Assembly: GCA_037954235.1 (NCBI GenBank)
Contig: JBBMOA010000018.1
Location: 1,424,001-1,488,000 of the forward strand
DNA from: Aulostomus chinensis
Lineage: Eukaryota > Chordata > Actinopteri > Syngnathiformes > Aulostomidae
Direction of reading: 5' to 3'
Length of the DNA stretch: 64,000 nt
Of this stretch, positions 60,061 to 64,000 are shown in pieces. Within the stretch, counting starts at the first letter, position 1. Each line of letters opens with the position of its first letter. The notes under the pieces are model-generated. The model saw nothing but the letters and a program-made list of their open reading frames with translations, did no database searches and had not been told where the DNA came from. The translations under genes were made by a program, and so were the position numbers.

Positions 60061-62312
60061 CTGAATGCTGTTATCAAGGATTCGCCTCCCTCGCCAATGT
60101 GGTTGTGTTCATATAGAGTCTCGCGTTGAACGCCTGGCGGGTTTCATTCAGACGCGCAAGTTAAAGGTGATGGCTAGAAGATGGACCCTACAAAACAACA
60201 ACAATGAAATCTTCATCATCTCTCAAACACGAAGCATTTTGTTGCAGAACAATACTCAACAAGATTTGGTCTGGTTATAGCCCAGACAGAGGGGATTTAG
60301 GGCTGTTCTCCTGGGAAAATGACGAAATAAGAGATAAACGCAAGCGCTGAAAGTGACCTCGAGAAGCAGGTGACCTCTAAGGACAGCAACTATGGCTCAA
60401 CTTGATGTGGGATTTAGCGAGATAATCCACACGTAAGTAAATAGGGCATACAAACGACAATGGGGGTTCAATTCTCCTTGTGACCCCAAGTTACAACTTT
60501 GAGTCCATTCAAGCCTGAAGAGGAACGCTGGTTTCAGATGGTGATTCAGTTTTGTCGTGGAGGGGGATTGGAGGCACAACGTGGCTTTTTAAGAGACCTT
60601 GTGAACTTGTGTCAGGAAGATCTTGTTCTCTTTGCGGCGTTCACACGCACACCTGAGGCTGTCATGGAGCTGCATTAGCTAAAAACTACACTGGCTAACG
60701 TTATAGTAGCCAACTTCGCTAACGTTCCTCTCGATGTGGAAGCTACTGAGGTTTATGAGCTGGAGACATAAATTCGAAGATCAGGCTGTTTATAGTATCA
60801 ACATCTTAATCAGACATACTATAGAATTAGGAAGTGAACAAACTAAATGTGAACACTTTTGTCCAACATGATTAAATATGTCACAACTCGTCAACTTGAA
60901 GTGTTCGTGTGAACACAGACAAACCATGAGAACACGTGTGACCATCGTTAGCCATTGTTAGCTATCGTTAATCATAGTTAGCAAACCAGCTGAAGAGCAG
61001 ATGCCATCAGCCGAGAACCAGAGTGACATTTCCAGGACGATCTTGACATGAAGTGATGTCACAGAAACAAAGTCAACGTAAACCAGTTAGGACGCACAGA
61101 TTGAATTTAAAGGCTAAAATGTAGTTTCTGTAAGAATTAGCGAATGCTGCTGCTTTTGTGACGGAAAACCTCCTCAACGGATTCTCAGTCCACTGACGCC
61201 ACCAGATGTTTGCCGTTTCTCCTGGCTGGATTTCCCAACTGGATCGTGGGACAAAGATCAAGTCTGGTTAGAGAACCATCCAAAACCTTCCAAATCATCT
61301 GCTCTGTGAAACCGTTTGGCCATCAAAAACACTGAGCGCCAAATGCTGTCAATGGATTTTTTGTCTAAACACAGCACCCATTAGAAGGCTGACAATTATC
61401 CTTTTTATTTGGAATATTAAGGATTTGTCTTGTAATATTGTGTCACTGAGGGGAAGCAGCTCAGGACTTCTTAAATCAACCTGTCACGTGTTGCTGTTTA
61501 AGAAGATAATACCGATCCATCTTTGCTTTCCTTGCTTCCCCCAGGGAGGTGGTGTTTATCTCCACCCAGCATCTCCACACACAGGCCACCGCAGAGTGTG
61601 GCGTTCCTTTCCTTCCCTGCCCAGCGGTCAAGAAATGTTGTCATTATCTTTACAGACGGGAGGAACCGAGGCCGCTCACTTCATCGCTGGTTAGAGAGGA
61701 AAAGAAGAATTTTCACCTTCCTCCCTCCTCCTGACAGCTCATTACTGAACGGCTGCAGTTCATCTCGTTTCATCAGAGGTGAAGAATTCAGGATCACAGT
61801 CCACTTATTTCAGATATGTGGGAATGATCCACTGACATAGAATAACAAGGATGATGAAACACGGCTCTTGGTTTTGCCTATTACAGGTTGAGGAAAGCCC
61901 GTCTGTGAAGCATGAACGCAGGATTGCTCGCCGGCCTGCAGGGAAATCAAAGCTGCGGAGGAGGAGGTGGAAGCTGAAGGCAAGTGGGCTCTAAAGCACC
62001 GAGATCAGACACGGACAGATGTGTTAGTGACAGACCACCCGCGGTAGCAGTCTGCTGGAGGAGCAGTGGTTGGATCCCACTGACAGAAGCGCCGCGTTGC
62101 TGCAGCTGCCAGCGCCGCTCCCTCAGACTCGCCCTCACCATCATGATGTCACATCAATGTGGGCTTGGCTCGCGCAGATCCATGACACAGATGTGTTTTA
62201 CTGACTCGTATGAGATGAGTGGAATGTTCATCATGGTGGAACACACCCGTCCTGTTTGTGACGGCGCTGTAGATCATTGTGGTGTTCCTTCTGTCGGTCG
62301 TACTTCATGTAA

Positions 62313-62328
62313 CCGCCAGATGGCGCTA
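62313..62328 (+). promoter_or_regulatory. CTCF-like motif 1
   Basis: CCGCCAGATGGCGCTA fits the CTCF core with G at the third position, and shares the GGCGCT 3' extension seen in strong vertebrate sites. Confidence 0.35.
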
Positions 62329-62536
62329 TGACCGCTTGTATACGTCTACAGGACTCTCATCAAAGATCTGACCATGTGACTCCAGTTACTGCGGCTTCCT
62401 CTTCTGTGGTTGGATATCAATGCCACAGAAACTCAGTCTTCTCAGTGACTCATCACAAGGTTCTGACCCCATCAGGTTCTGGTCCAGCACCAGGAGGAAG
62501 ACATCAGTGGGCAAACAAGCATGTCACTTCCTGTCG

Positions 62537-62551
62537 CCACCAGGTGGCGCT
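62537..62551 (+). promoter_or_regulatory. CTCF-like motif 2
   Basis: CCACCAGGTGGCGCT matches all twelve core positions plus the GCT extension, in the same orientation and 224 bp from motif 1. Confidence 0.4.
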
Positions 62552-64000
62552 GTGATTAACCATGACTAATGTGTCACTAACAGGTTCCTCCTTGGCCCAG
62601 GCTCCGCCCCTCCACCCGCCTCACAAACCATGCAAACACAGACTGGTTGAGGCTCATAAAACTCATTGTTGTGGTTAAATAAAGCTGATGTGAGTTCAGA
62701 CGCTGTTCCACCACGAAGCCTTCGATTTAGAGCAGAACCCTTAAACGTAGAATGCTGTTCTTTTACTTTGGACTCAGTGGACTTGGTTTTTGTCTTTTCC
62801 AGAAAGAATCGAGCACATACGCCGACAAACACGACCCGAGTGCTTCCAGAATGCCCCGCGACCTCGACTCAGCAGGACGAGCAGGTCAGGATGATTTTTG
62901 CATTTCCTGTCTGGTTTGACGTTCTGATCCACGAGAGCCAGGATGGTTTTCAGGAGGTGTTGTGACATTTGAACCTCAGACAGCCTGGATTGTCCTTTTG
63001 GTGACGCAGGGAATCTGTCATGGTGGCGTCATGAAATACAAAACAGCCATCGAGTCTGGTCCAGTGTAACGTTCCACGCAGTCAACGTCTCCGCCAGGTT
63101 AAAGTCCGGTTAGTGTTTGACCCAAAAAGCAGGTCTCACATGCAGACGCATGTTGAAACCACAAATAAATGAAGACGTGGAAGTGTCACATCCGTCCACT
63201 CGTGCCAGGTTCCTGTGAGTGTTTTTTGTACGCAGGGCGAAGAGTCGGCTGCTGGCTGATGAGTCTGGTCTCACTCGTCCCTGTTGACGTGTGTGAGTTG
63301 AGAACGTCACCCAGCACATAACCCTTGATTGACTTTCTTATTTTAAATGCAGAGCCAAAGAAAATGACCTCCCGCATGGCTCATTGTGGCTGGAGACAGG
63401 AAACTGTGTTTCCTAAGGAATAGAACAGATCCGCTCATCTGTCTGGATAACGATGCGCCGTCAAAGAGCCGACAGAAAGCACCGTTTGGTGAACGTTAGC
63501 GGAGGAGAACTTTGTTGTCGCCTTTTTCTCATTTTTACTTTTCCGCTCTTTAAAGCTCCAAAGTTTCCCCAATGAATCTCTGTGGAATCACAGCAGATAA
63601 ACCGAAGCATGTGGTCAAGGTATGTGAGGTCGTCATGCAAAAGTAGTTGATTCAAGCGGATTCCTTTCTGTTTCTCAAAAAAGACAAAGTTGCGTTCCGA
63701 GAGCATTTATCTGGACTGAAACCTGCCGTCCTGGCTGTTTAATTTAAGCCCCAAATCAGTCTGGTGTAACTTTAATGATCTTTTAAGAAATCTGTTCAAT
63801 TACTTGAAGACAATGATCAATCTGGTATTATTCCAAAGCCAGACAAAAGCCATTTGAGTTCATTTGGTTTACAGGGCCACTTTAGAACAGGCTGAAGCTA
63901 ATGAACTGTTTCAGCTTAACACCGCAAACAGTGATGGAAGTTCCTGAGAGCTGGTCCAAGAGGTCCCACTGTCCAACGTATCCTCCCTCGGGCTTTTAAC

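Larger units (their letters stand above)
58269..64000. other. Non-coding flank to window end; no gene seen
   Basis: Unique sequence with a short degenerate CGTTAGCCATTGTTAGCTA-type tandem at about 60946-60985, a possible conserved block at 59.6-60.06 kb and two CTCF-like motifs near 62.3 and 62.5 kb. No exon of a neighbouring gene is recognisable up to the right edge. Confidence 0.55.

Noticed and set aside
60440..60500. tRNA-like GGGGTTCAATTCTC stretch
   Set aside because: The T-arm-like bases are not accompanied by a foldable acceptor stem or A/B box spacing.

Overview
This is a vertebrate nuclear window, most likely from a ray-finned (teleost) fish. Nearly all of it is non-coding, with introns, GT-AG splice signals, a CpG-rich promoter, abundant CA/TG microsatellites, long minisatellites, and DNA-transposon-like and interspersed repeats of a type common in percomorph fish. 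There are no operons, ribosome-binding sites, CRISPR arrays, tRNA or rRNA genes that I can support. Almost all open reading frames are chance or repeat-driven.

One gene is clearly supported. It lies on the minus strand and is the first coding exon (11306-11865) of a Shisa-family, SHISA6-like AMPA-receptor auxiliary protein. It encodes a signal peptide, the cysteine-rich Shisa domain, a transmembrane helix and the start of the cytoplasmic tail, and ends at a GT splice donor. The CDS starts at a tandem ATG at 11865/11862; the in-frame GTG further upstream is not the likely start. Upstream I infer a 5' UTR containing two short uORFs that overlap as ATGA, a 317-bp 5'-UTR intron (12038-12354), and a non-coding first exon inside a CpG-rich promoter region that runs to about 12.5 kb.

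From 1 to 11305 the window is the 5' part of the first coding intron. It holds a 36-bp minisatellite cut by the window edge, a CA/CG microsatellite, a CTCF-like site and a roughly 770-bp MITE-like element with a hexanucleotide repeat inside. The remaining shisa exons must lie beyond the left edge.

From about 12.5 to 64 kb lies the upstream flank of the gene, a gene-poor tract with no exon I can recognise. It is marked by four large minisatellites: 43 bp x 14 at 23 kb, 27 bp x 23 at 33 kb, 16 bp x about 97 at 46-47.6 kb, and 53 bp x about 13 at 56 kb. It also contains many C/G homopolymers, several AT-rich stretches with homeodomain-type cores that look like conserved non-coding elements (visual impression only), and a pair of CTCF-like motifs near 62.4 kb.

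I see no clear undescribed molecular system. The observations most worth checking are the uORF pair on shisa, the inverted repeat with a perfect CRE upstream of it, the hairpin-bearing 53-bp satellite, the block-duplicated 16-bp satellite, and an unexplained 299-codon ORF at 47867.
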